A DNA stretch of 21,425 nucleotides, from positions 1-21,425 of the forward strand of contig CANKWG010000010.1 in NCBI GenBank assembly GCA_947487325.1. The letters run 5' to 3'. Below the pieces are notes generated by a model. It saw only the letters and a list, made by a program, of their open reading frames with translations, was not told the DNA's origin and made no database searches. The stretch is from Oxalobacteraceae bacterium (GTDB lineage: Bacteria > Pseudomonadota > Gammaproteobacteria > Burkholderiales > Burkholderiaceae_D). The position numbers and the translations under genes are program-made. Below, piece after piece: positions 7,052 through 14,665 of the stretch (positions within the stretch are counted from its first letter, which is position 1; the number at the start of each line of letters is the position of its first letter).

Positions 7052-7066
7052 GCATCAAACATGCCC
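7052..7066 (-). promoter_or_regulatory. Weak sigma-54-like -24/-12 element
   Basis: On the minus strand GGCATG (from 7065) and TGC (to 7052) have the required ten-base GG-to-GC spacing. The base before GG, the third base of CACG, the R position and one T of the -12 box deviate from consensus. It overlaps the last codons of the regulator gene as annotated. It would serve the gene starting at 6905. Low confidence because such spacing also arises by chance. Confidence 0.25.
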
Positions 7067-8494
7067 GAGTCCATAAAGAGATCGGGATCCGTGATCACCA
7101 GTTAATTGAGAAGGTAAGGTCTGAGATCCGGCAACGGTAGTGCGGAGATTCTCTAAAGATATGTATGCAGGATCGTCAGATTTTTTTTCATGACGACCAT
7201 AGTCTTCAAGACGGTTGTATAGCGTCTTGAGGCTGATCCCCAGCAAATCAGCAGCACGTTTTTTTACACCACCACACAGTGCCATCGTTGCAAAAATCAG
7301 CTTACGATCAACATCGGCTAACGATGTACCCACGGGTATGGACAAGGTGAGTTCGCTCGCGTAGCAGGAGGCGGGTGCAGGCTCGGGCATCTGCACATCA
7401 ATCACCTGATCCGACAGAATGTAAGAACGATGAACGAAGTTGCGCAGCTCGCGTACATTACCCGGCCAATGGTGTGAGCGAATAAGGCCGATAGCAGATT
7501 CAGGTAGCGTCTTGGCAGTACCGTGAATTGAATTAAGTTCAGCAAGAAAATGGCGCGCTAGTAATTCAATATCGTGCGCGCGGTCACGCAAGGGCGGAAT
7601 TCGAAGAGGAAAAACATTCAGCCGATGAAATAGGTCCAGTCTGAGCCGACCTTCGGCGATAGCACTCTCAGGATCACGGTTCGTTGCCGCGATGATGCGT
7701 ACGTCGGCACTCATATTCTGATGACTACCAATGCGCATGAATGTACCGGTTTCCAGAACGCGTAGTAGCTTGACCTGCAAGCTCACCGGCATTTCGACAA
7801 CTTCATCGAGAAACAACGTACCGCCACAAGCCCGCTCAAAGTAACCTTTGTGCTGACGATCAGCGCCAGTAAAGCTGCCCTTCTCATGACCAAAAATTTC
7901 ACTTTCGATGAGTTGCGGTGAAATCGCACCGCAATTTATGGGAAGGAAAGGCTGATGATGACGAGGGCTTTGCGCGTGAATTTCTTTCGCAACCAACTCT
8001 TTACCAGTACCACTCTCCCCGAGTAAAAGCACAGTCGCCTCGGTGGGTGCCACACGGCGGATATGTTCAGACAGTGTTTGCATCGCGGCTGAGTCCCCCA
8101 TCAATCGGGTAAAACTCAATTGTTGGCTAGCGTCCTTTGCGGCGACCGGCAATTCACGCAGCCATCGTCGGACACGATGCAGATCCAGCGGCTTGGTCAG
8201 ATAGTCCATCGCGCCAAGACGCCAAGCATTAATGACAGCATCTACATTGGGATCAGCCATCATCAAAATCACCCTCATCCTGCTAGATTCCCCGCTGCAA
8301 TCAAGTAGGCCGAGACCAGAGCCATCGCCAAGATGCTGAGCCGTAAAAATGATGTCAGGTCGCTGTAATGTGGTTTGTATCGAGGCCAGTCTGAGACTCG
8401 TCACTACGACACTGCTCAGACCTTCTTCGCGCGCCACCTCCCGCAAAAAATTGCTGGAAACGAGGTCCTCATCAACAATCAACACGTGCGGCAT
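7055..8494 (-). CDS. NtrC-family sigma-54 activator with a degenerate receiver domain
   Basis: This 479-residue protein has receiver, AAA+ and Fis-type helix-turn-helix domains. In the receiver (about 1-115) the acidic pocket (D8, E9, D10) and Lys101 are kept. The phosphoacceptor position in PDIIFTAQHLGDGSG is Ala52, and the conserved Thr/Ser before the alanine is Met, so normal phosphorylation is unlikely. The AAA+ domain has Walker A GESGTGKE (159-166), the sigma-54 contact loop GSFTGA (206-211), Walker B GTLFLDE (225-231) and arginine-finger region LDLFHRL. The helix-turn-helix lies at about 398-432. A 47-residue tail of no recognised type follows, entered through an A8 run (7181-7188) and perhaps created by a frameshift. 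It starts 37 bases after the lipoprotein gene and is probably co-transcribed with it. The likely target is the sigma-54 promoter at 3775; that link is inference. Confidence 0.93.
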   Translation of the reverse strand: MPHVLIVDEDLVSSNFLREVAREEGLSSVVVTSLRLASIQTTLQRPDIIFTAQHLGDGSGLGLLDCSGESSRMRVILMMADPNVDAVINAWRLGAMDYLTKPLDLHRVRRWLRELPVAAKDASQQLSFTRLMGDSAAMQTLSEHIRRVAPTEATVLLLGESGTGKELVAKEIHAQSPRHHQPFLPINCGAISPQLIESEIFGHEKGSFTGADRQHKGYFERACGGTLFLDEVVEMPVSLQVKLLRVLETGTFMRIGSHQNMSADVRIIAATNRDPESAIAEGRLRLDLFHRLNVFPLRIPPLRDRAHDIELLARHFLAELNSIHGTAKTLPESAIGLIRSHHWPGNVRELRNFVHRSYILSDQVIDVQMPEPAPASCYASELTLSIPVGTSLADVDRKLIFATMALCGGVKKRAADLLGISLKTLYNRLEDYGRHEKKSDDPAYISLENLRTTVAGSQTLPSQLTGDHGSRSLYGLGHV

Positions 8495-8531
8495 GGAACC
8501 CTGAGATATCTATGCGCGGTACTCAGACTTT

Positions 8532-8930
8532 TCAACGCGACCCACCACTGGAGCTGCCGCCCATGCTGTCCGATGAAGTATCGCCCGACGTGCCAGAGGC
8601 AGAGCCCGGACCGCTAAATGAACCTCTTTCACTCAAACCACTGCCGGGCATACCGCTAGGTGCGGCTGATGTACCGCTTGAACCGCTATCAGAACTACCG
8701 CCTGAAGGCGGTGTTGTCGTCGTACCGGGTTTGGTGTCCTTGTCCGCTGGTGGTGGCGTTGATGGTGTCGATGGCGTTGCTTCTGGCGTCGACTGTGCTG
8801 GTGGCGCTGCGGTACCGGGACCTGCTTGCTCCGTACCACCACCGCCACCACCACGATTGCAGGCAGCAAGACTGATCGCCATCAAACCCAACAAGACAAG
8901 CATTTTTGAACTATGCAATTTCAGATTCAT
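8532..8930 (-). CDS. Gly/Ser/Pro/Thr-rich lipoprotein
   Basis: A 132-residue protein with a signal peptide and lipobox LAAC (lipidated Cys24). The Cys is followed by a Gly run, a Pro/Thr-rich segment and a Ser/Gly-rich C-terminal half; no folded domain is visible. It is probably an unstructured envelope lipoprotein. Asp is not at position +2 after the Cys (it is Asn-Arg), so outer-membrane sorting is the default expectation. The ATG at 8930 has AAAGGA six bases upstream; the longer TTG start at 8945 lies inside that signal and is rejected. Its position directly upstream of the degenerate-receiver activator, and divergent from the second activator, suggests a part in sensing or a regulated envelope role, which is inference. 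A low-complexity plus-strand frame over it is a shadow. Confidence 0.78.
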   Translation of the reverse strand: MNLKLHSSKMLVLLGLMAISLAACNRGGGGGGTEQAGPGTAAPPAQSTPEATPSTPSTPPPADKDTKPGTTTTPPSGGSSDSGSSGTSAAPSGMPGSGLSERGSFSGPGSASGTSGDTSSDSMGGSSSGGSR

Positions 8931-9160
8931 TCCTATTCCTTTCAACTCACGGTAAAGTTGTCACCTATCTTCTTGACTTGGTCATCGTGCATAAGTTTCA
9001 ACACTCGGGAAAGTCTTCTGCACAGCGACAAAGCAGATCGATATAGATCAAGACAGTCCACTAAAAGTAAAATAGCGGCCGGCATCCTTCGTTTGATATC
9101 AGACAGTGTTTTTTATGTGCGCTCGTGCAGATTGATTACTTTTAATTTTTATGGTCTGCA
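8931..9160. promoter_or_regulatory. Divergent promoter region between lipoprotein and second activator gene
   Basis: This 230-base gap must hold promoters for both divergent units. I found no convincing sigma-70 pair. One GG-N10-GC match on the plus strand (9008-9021) fits the sigma-54 spacing but diverges from the rest of the consensus. No gene is seen in it. Confidence 0.4.
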
Positions 9161-10108
9161 ATGGCGCAATCAAGCTCTGCGATGCACTTCGGCCCACTCT
9201 ACGGTAGCTCACAAGCGATGCTGTCTTTGTATCGACAGATTGAACGAGTCTCGACAACGGAGGCAACGGTATTTCTCGAGGGAGAGAGTGGCACGGGCAA
9301 AGAGCTTATTGCCCAGTCCATCCATTTCTCAGGTCAGCGCTCCGATAAGCAGTTTGTTGCAGTCAACTGTGGCGCGATTCCGGATCACCTGATTGAAGCG
9401 GCTTTGTTTGGGCACGAGAAAGGCAGCTTCACTGGCGCTTTGAGAATGCAGGCAGGTTATTTTGAACACGCATCAGGCGGCACGCTCTTTCTTGATGAGA
9501 TCACCGAAATGCCGCCTGATCTGCAAGTCAAAATGCTCCGGGTTTTGGAGTGCGGAAATTTTTATCGTATCGGTGGCAGTGATGCCGTTCAGGTGAATGT
9601 TCGATTGATTGCAGCGACTAATCGCTCACTAAAAGATGCTGTACAGAAAGGCAGTCTGCGGCAGGATTTGATGTACCGGTTAGCGGTATTCCCCATACGG
9701 GTTCCTCCATTGCGCGAGCGTGGCAATGATACGGAATTACTGGCAAAGTATTTTCTAGAAGAACTGAATCGGGAAGCCGCTACTAGCAAGCGATTTTCAA
9801 GATCGGCTCTGGAGCAACTACACAGCCATCGCTGGCCCGGTAATGTACGCGAATTGAAAAATATGGTGCATCGCGCTTTTATTCTCTCTACGGACGTACT
9901 GACATTGGAGATTCCAACCGTCGCTGATAAAAAAATAACGCGGGTGATCGATGGCATTCTTGATTTCACTATCGGCACCGCATTAGCCGATGTACAGAAA
10001 GAAATTATTCTGGCGACACTGCATCATTACCGGGGCAACAAGCGTCTGACGGCCGAAACTTTGGGCATTAGCCTTAAAACTCTGTACAACCGCCTCAAAG
10101 CATACTAA
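9161..10108 (+). CDS. Receiver-less sigma-54 activator (AAA+ and Fis-type HTH)
   Basis: A 315-residue protein made only of the sigma-54 AAA+ domain and a C-terminal DNA-binding domain, as in PspF-type activators. Walker A GESGTGKE is at 41-48, the contact loop GSFTGA at 88-93, Walker B GTLFLDE at 107-113, and RQDLMYRL with RVPPLRER follow. The helix-turn-helix ends at the very C-terminus (SLKTLYNRL). With no sensory domain, activity must be set by a partner protein or by its level. It is clearly a paralogue of the activator at 7055-8494: both have GSFTGA and share GTxLADVxxxxI and GISLKTLYNRL. No ribosome-binding site precedes the ATG at 9161; Met8 is an alternative. Its last 14 bases overlap the 3' end of the convergent dusA gene. 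Confidence 0.92.
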   Translation: MAQSSSAMHFGPLYGSSQAMLSLYRQIERVSTTEATVFLEGESGTGKELIAQSIHFSGQRSDKQFVAVNCGAIPDHLIEAALFGHEKGSFTGALRMQAGYFEHASGGTLFLDEITEMPPDLQVKMLRVLECGNFYRIGGSDAVQVNVRLIAATNRSLKDAVQKGSLRQDLMYRLAVFPIRVPPLRERGNDTELLAKYFLEELNREAATSKRFSRSALEQLHSHRWPGNVRELKNMVHRAFILSTDVLTLEIPTVADKKITRVIDGILDFTIGTALADVQKEIILATLHHYRGNKRLTAETLGISLKTLYNRLKAY

Positions 10109-11084
10109 CGGCTTCCGCTGCACGCAGTAATACATCTGCATCGCCGCTCGCCAACTGCTTTGCGTCAGACAGGTTTTGACGAAAACGGCGCGCGCCGGGC
10201 AAACCAGTCATCAATCCCAACATATGGCGGGTGATACTGTTGAGTCTTGGTCCACCCGCGGTAAGCTGCGCACGAATATACGGCAGCATCGCATTGATTA
10301 TCTGCACACGCGTGCGCGCGTGGCCGGATTCACCGTAATAACGTGAATCAAAATCGGCCATGAGGTAGGGGTTGTGATAAGCCTCACGACCGAGCATCAC
10401 ACCATCCACTTGAGTCAGATGAATATCAATCTCAGCCAGTGTTCGAATTCCGCCATTGATAATGATTTCCAGGTGCGGGAAATCTTTTTTCAGCTGGTAG
10501 GCATAGTCATAACGCAGCGGCGGAATTTCGCGATTTTCTTTGGGTGATAGTCCGGTGAGAATTGCATTACGCGCATGAACGATAAAGGTTTTGCATCCTG
10601 CATCTGCGACATGACCAACGAAGTCGCGCACAAAACCATAACTGTCTATATCATTGATGCCGATACGATGCTTTACAGTGACGTCAATATCTACAGCATC
10701 ACGCATGGCCTTCACACAATCAGCTACCAGCGTAGGCTCGGCCATCAGGCAAGCGCCGAATGCGCCGCGCTGGACGCGCTCGGAGGGACAACCACAATTG
10801 AGATTGATCTCGTCATACCCCCATTGCTCCCCGAGTTTCGCGCACTGTGCAAGATCATCAGGCTCACTGCTACCCAACTGCAGGGCCACCGGGTGTTCCT
10901 CATCACTAAAATCAAGATGACGTGCCCTATCACCGTGAATGATCGCCCCGGTCGTGACCATCTCGGTATAGAGCCAGGTGTGACGCGTGATCTGCCGATG
11001 GAACATTCGGCAATGGCGATCGGTCCAGTCCATCATCGGTGCGACCGATAGACGTCGAGCGGGTAGCGGAGTTTTATCTTTCAC
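10095..11084 (-). CDS. dusA: tRNA-dihydrouridine(20/20a) synthase DusA
   Basis: An FMN-dependent enzyme that reduces uridine 20/20a in the tRNA D-loop. The sequence follows DusA throughout: SVAPMMDWTDRHCRMF near the start, LYTEMVTTGAIIHG, HPVALQLG, the NLNCGCPSERV motif with the catalytic Cys (residue 99 from this start), VKHRIGI, LSPKENREIPPL, the flavin-phosphate-binding region INGGIRT and DGVMLGREAYHNP, and RHMLGLM. The frame stays open to a GTG at 11234, but that would overlap the divergent aminotransferase and add 50 residues not expected in the family. GTG at 11084, 11 codons before the first conserved block (329 residues), is preferred, though no strong Shine-Dalgarno marks it. The stop overlaps the end of the convergent activator gene by 14 bases. 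Confidence 0.93.
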   Translation of the reverse strand: MKDKTPLPARRLSVAPMMDWTDRHCRMFHRQITRHTWLYTEMVTTGAIIHGDRARHLDFSDEEHPVALQLGSSEPDDLAQCAKLGEQWGYDEINLNCGCPSERVQRGAFGACLMAEPTLVADCVKAMRDAVDIDVTVKHRIGINDIDSYGFVRDFVGHVADAGCKTFIVHARNAILTGLSPKENREIPPLRYDYAYQLKKDFPHLEIIINGGIRTLAEIDIHLTQVDGVMLGREAYHNPYLMADFDSRYYGESGHARTRVQIINAMLPYIRAQLTAGGPRLNSITRHMLGLMTGLPGARRFRQNLSDAKQLASGDADVLLRAAEAVSML

Positions 11085-11213
11085 GCGAGGCAGACTTTGA
11101 TTCGGAAGCCGGCATTTTACCGGCTCTGACGCAGCCCTCGTGGCATACAGTAAAGTAACGGCTCGGGACAATTTACGACAACCTTCTGGTATCAATCTGA
11201 AATCATTCTGACC

Positions 11214-12530
11214 ATGAGCCTCGATACTTCTCACTACTGGATGCCGTTTACGGCCAATCGGCAGTTCAAATCTCGCCCACGCCTACTGAAGGCTGCCAAG
11301 GGCATGTACTACACCGCCGAAGACGGACGCCAAATTCTCGATGGGACGGCTGGCTTGTGGTGTGTGAATGCCGGTCATGCCCATCCTAAAATCACCCAAG
11401 CCATCGTCGAGCAGGCGCAGACCATGGATTTCGGTACGCCATTCCAGATGGGGCATGTGAAAGCTTTCGAGGCCGCCAGCAGCTTGGCGGCCATGGCACC
11501 GGCTGATCTGAATCGTGTTTTCTTCTGTAATAGCGGCTCAGAGGCCGTCGACACCGCGTTGAAGATGGCGCTCGCGTATCACCGCATGCGCGGCGACGGT
11601 TTGCGCACCAAGCTGATTGGGCGTGAACGTGGCTATCACGGCGTGGGTTTCGGCGGGATCGCCGTCGGTGGCATCGCTGGCAACCGCAAGCACTTCGGCC
11701 CGGCTCTATCTGGCGTGGATCATCTGCGTCACCCACTCGATATCAACCGCAATGCTTTTGCGCGGGGCGTGCCTGAACACGGTGCTGAGATTGCTGACGA
11801 GTTCGAGCAGCGTCTGCTCGCACTGCATGACCCTGCCACGATAGCTGCACTGATCGTCGAACCAGTGCAGGGCTCGACCGGCGTGATCATTCCACCCAAA
11901 GGCTATCTGAACAAACTGCGTGCGGTATGTGACAAGTACGGCATCCTGCTGATCTTTGATGAAGTCATTACCGGATTTGGTCGAATAGGAACGGCGTTTG
12001 CGGCAAATTATTTTGATGTCATCCCCGACATCATCTGCTGTGCCAAAGGTTTGACGAATGCCGCGGTGCCGATGGGTGCAGTCATCGCTAAGCAAGCGAT
12101 CTACGACGAATTCATGGCGCGCGCACCAGAGAACAGCATCGAGTTCTATCACGGCTATACCTACAGTGGTCATCCGCTGGCCAGTGCTGCGGCAATCGCC
12201 GCACTAGATGTTTATCGTGAAGAATCTCTGTTCAAGCGTGCGGCTTCTATGTCACCCGCATTTGAAAATGCTGCGCACGCACTGCGCGGTCTTCCGCACG
12301 TAAAAGACATTCGTAACATTGGATTGGTCTGTGCAATCGAACTTGAGCCTCGGTCCGGTAAGCCAACAGCACGCGCTTACGAAGTTTTCGAGCGCTGCTT
12401 CTGGGAGAAAAATGTCCTGATCAGAACCACCGGCGACATCATTGCGCTGTCACCACCATTGATCATCGACGAGGCGCAGATCAGCGCACTGTTCGGAGCG
12501 CTCAGCGACGTCCTTAAAACAACACATTAA
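11214..12530 (+). CDS. Class III omega-aminotransferase (beta-alanine-pyruvate type)
   Basis: A 438-residue PLP-dependent fold-type I enzyme, the usual length for omega-amino acid-pyruvate transaminases. It has the family's N-terminal HYWMPFTANRQFK block, the phosphate-binding NSGSEAVDTALKMA (106-119) and YHG (141-143). Asp249 in IFDEVITGFGR pairs with the pyridine nitrogen, and the Schiff-base lysine is Lys278 in CCAKGLTNA. Close resemblance to beta-alanine-pyruvate aminotransferases suggests beta-alanine or similar omega-amines as donor and pyruvate as acceptor; exact specificity cannot be read from the sequence. It is transcribed divergently from dusA across about 130 bases and ends at a bidirectional terminator. 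No clear ribosome-binding site precedes the ATG, but the N-terminus aligns with the family. Confidence 0.93.
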   Translation: MSLDTSHYWMPFTANRQFKSRPRLLKAAKGMYYTAEDGRQILDGTAGLWCVNAGHAHPKITQAIVEQAQTMDFGTPFQMGHVKAFEAASSLAAMAPADLNRVFFCNSGSEAVDTALKMALAYHRMRGDGLRTKLIGRERGYHGVGFGGIAVGGIAGNRKHFGPALSGVDHLRHPLDINRNAFARGVPEHGAEIADEFEQRLLALHDPATIAALIVEPVQGSTGVIIPPKGYLNKLRAVCDKYGILLIFDEVITGFGRIGTAFAANYFDVIPDIICCAKGLTNAAVPMGAVIAKQAIYDEFMARAPENSIEFYHGYTYSGHPLASAAAIAALDVYREESLFKRAASMSPAFENAAHALRGLPHVKDIRNIGLVCAIELEPRSGKPTARAYEVFERCFWEKNVLIRTTGDIIALSPPLIIDEAQISALFGALSDVLKTTH

Positions 12531-12554
12531 AAAAGCGCCCGAAGGCGCTTTTTT
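12529..12554. terminator. Bidirectional intrinsic terminator between the aminotransferase gene and typA
   Basis: AAAAAAGCGCC, a CGAA loop and GGCGCTTTTTT form a perfect palindrome. It has a GC stem and T-runs on both strands, placed between two convergent genes (stops at 12530 and 12588). Confidence 0.92.
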
Positions 12555-12587
12555 AATAAGATACAATTTGACAAGATACAAAAGAGA

Positions 12588-14423
12588 TCAAGCTGCTTCT
12601 CTTGAAGCCTTCTTGCGCTCATGCTCCTTCAGGAAACGTTTGCGCAAACGAATGCTCTTTGGCGTGATCTCGACCAGTTCATCATCATCGATAAACTCGA
12701 CTGCATACTCGAGAGTCAAATCAATGGGCGGTACCAGTCTCACTGCTTCATCAGTACCCGAAGCTCGTACGTTCGTCAGCTGCTTGCCCTTGATCGGATT
12801 GACGACCAGATCGTTTTCACGCGAATGAATGCCGATGATCATTCCCTCATACACCGGGTCATTGTGACTGACGAACATGCGGCCACGCTCCTGTAATTTC
12901 CAGAGTGCATATGCAACAGCAGCGCCGTCATCTTGCGAGATGAGCACACCATTGCGACGGCCAGCGAGTTCACCTTTGTTAGGATCCACAGGGCCATAAG
13001 CGTCAAACACGTGGCTCATCAAGCCGGTACCGCGAGTCAGTGTCATGAATTCGCCCTGGAAACCGATCAGGCCGCGCGCTGGCATACGGTATTCAAGTCT
13101 CACACGTCCTTTGCCATCCGGTTGCATGTCCTGTAGATCACCACGGCGGCGACCCAGTTCTTCCATCACACCGCCCTGATGCGCCTCTTCCACATCAACG
13201 CTCAGATTTTCAAAGGGTTCCTGCCGCTCGCCATCGACCATCTTGAACACAACGCGCGGACGCGAGACAGCTAGCTCGTAACCTTCACGGCGCATGTTTT
13301 CCAACAAAATCGTCAGGTGGAGTTCACCACGGCCCGACACTTCAAAAATAGTGTCGTCATCGGTCGGTGACACACGCAATGCCACATTTGCCTTGAGCTC
13401 ACGATCAAGGCGCTCACGCAGCTGACGGCTAGTGACGAACTTGCCTTCACGACCGGCCAGCGGCGAGGTATTGACCATGAAGTTCATAGTCAGGGTTGGC
13501 TCATCGACGGTCAGCATCGGCAACGCATCGGGGGTATCAACAGCACACACGGTGGTGCCTATGCCCAGTTCTTCAATACCGTTAATCAGTACAATGTCGC
13601 CTGCCCAAGCTTCAGTGGCAATTTCGCGCTCCAGACCTTTGAATTTCAGTACCTGATTAATACGTGCCTTGACCGGCGTGCCTTCAGGTCCGTTCATGAT
13701 CACGACATCCTGCAACGCTTTGACACGGCCGCGACTGATACGGCCGATACCGATTTTGCCAACATAGGATGAATAATCAAGCGAGGAAATTTGTAACTGC
13801 AGCGGACCGTCCGGATCATCATCACGCACGGGAACGTGGCGCAGTACGGCATCAAACAGCGGCGTCATGTCGCCTTCACGCACATCGGAATCAAGGCTGG
13901 CATAACCATTCAGTGCGGAAGCAAAGACCACAGGGAAATCGAGCTGCTCTTCGGTAGCGCCGAGCTTGTCGAACAATTCAAAGGTCGCGTTGATCACCCA
14001 CTCTGGACGCGCGCCGGGACGATCGATTTTGTTGACGACGACGATGGGCTTGAGGCCCAGCGCCAGCGCCTTGCGTGTCACAAAACGAGTCTGCGGCATC
14101 GGACCCTCAACCGCATCAACCAGCAGCAGCACCGAGTCAACCATCGAGAGCACTCGCTCTACCTCACCACCAAAGTCGGCGTGGCCCGGGGTGTCGACGA
14201 TGTTGATGTGCGTGCCCTTGTATTCCACTGCGCAATTTTTCGCGAGGATGGTGATGCCACGCTCTTTTTCAAGGTCGTTGGAATCCATCACGCGGGTATC
14301 TACCTGCTGGTTTTCGCGGAAGGTACCGGACTGCCGCAGCAGCTGGTCAACCAGGGTGGTTTTGCCGTGGTCAACGTGGGCAATGATGGCGATGTTGCGC
14401 AAAGCGCGGTCGGTGTTTGACAT
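12588..14423 (-). CDS. typA: Ribosome-associated translational GTPase TypA/BipA
   Basis: A 611-residue GTPase of the EF-G-like family, full length. G1 is AHVDHGKT (15-22), switch I contains ERGITI (54-59), G3 is DTPGH (77-81) and G4 is NKID (131-134). They are followed by the beta-barrel, EF-G III and V-like and BipA-specific C-terminal regions (for example RGLIGFQGEFMTLTRG). It binds the ribosome and affects growth at low temperature and stress adaptation in studied bacteria. It lies downstream of truB in the same orientation, but an opposite-strand orphan gene separates them, so it needs its own promoter in 14424-14586. The ATG lacks a clear Shine-Dalgarno, but the N-terminus fits the family exactly. 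Confidence 0.98.
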   Translation of the reverse strand: MSNTDRALRNIAIIAHVDHGKTTLVDQLLRQSGTFRENQQVDTRVMDSNDLEKERGITILAKNCAVEYKGTHINIVDTPGHADFGGEVERVLSMVDSVLLLVDAVEGPMPQTRFVTRKALALGLKPIVVVNKIDRPGARPEWVINATFELFDKLGATEEQLDFPVVFASALNGYASLDSDVREGDMTPLFDAVLRHVPVRDDDPDGPLQLQISSLDYSSYVGKIGIGRISRGRVKALQDVVIMNGPEGTPVKARINQVLKFKGLEREIATEAWAGDIVLINGIEELGIGTTVCAVDTPDALPMLTVDEPTLTMNFMVNTSPLAGREGKFVTSRQLRERLDRELKANVALRVSPTDDDTIFEVSGRGELHLTILLENMRREGYELAVSRPRVVFKMVDGERQEPFENLSVDVEEAHQGGVMEELGRRRGDLQDMQPDGKGRVRLEYRMPARGLIGFQGEFMTLTRGTGLMSHVFDAYGPVDPNKGELAGRRNGVLISQDDGAAVAYALWKLQERGRMFVSHNDPVYEGMIIGIHSRENDLVVNPIKGKQLTNVRASGTDEAVRLVPPIDLTLEYAVEFIDDDELVEITPKSIRLRKRFLKEHERKKASREAA

Positions 14424-14661
14424 GGGGAGATAGGCCGAAGCAGGAAAACCAAAGATTTTAACACCGAATTATGTCAATTTCGAGAAATTCCTTGCATTTT
14501 CAATGAGTTGCAAAAACATTGCGCTCGAAACGACAAAACATTTGTGAGGAACAAAATCATCCGAAAAGTTACACAAAAAGCATTGGTTGCGGCTGAAGCC
14601 AAACTTTCTGCCAAGTAGGAGACCTGAAGATGATCCGCCCTCACCTAAGGAATTTAAACCC
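14424..14661. promoter_or_regulatory. Divergent AT-rich region between typA and the orphan gene
   Basis: This region must hold the typA promoter on the minus strand and that of the orphan on the plus strand. It contains TTGCA and TGCAA in inverted order (about 14492-14514). An 11-codon frame (14630-14665) also lies here. No sigma-70 pair is convincing by eye. Confidence 0.4.
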
Positions 14662-14665
14662 GTGA
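14630..14665 (+). CDS. Possible 11-codon leader peptide (MIRPHLRNLNP)
   Basis: The ATG at 14630 has an excellent AGGAG eight bases upstream, but the frame closes after 11 codons. Its TGA overlaps the GTG start of the orphan gene in a GTGA arrangement (14662-14665). This could couple translation of the two. Alternatively, a one-base indel may have separated a former start from the main frame. Expression is unproven. Confidence 0.3.
   Translation: MIRPHLRNLNP

Noticed and set aside
8512..8955. Plus-strand frame across the lipoprotein gene
   Set aside because: Antisense low-complexity shadow; the minus-strand frame has a lipobox signal peptide and a good ribosome-binding site.
9008..9021. GG-N10-GC spacing upstream of the receiver-less activator as a sigma-54 promoter
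   Set aside because: Outside the invariant dinucleotides it fits poorly, and about one such spacing is expected by chance in a gap of this length.
11085..11234. N-terminal extension of DusA to GTG 11234
   Set aside because: It overlaps the divergent aminotransferase start and adds residues absent from the family before the conserved SVAPMMDWTDRH block.
14476..14500. TTCG-N16-TTCA resembling an hrpII box upstream of the orphan gene
   Set aside because: The second half is TTCA instead of TTCG and no type III secretion genes are present; a match of this size is expected by chance.
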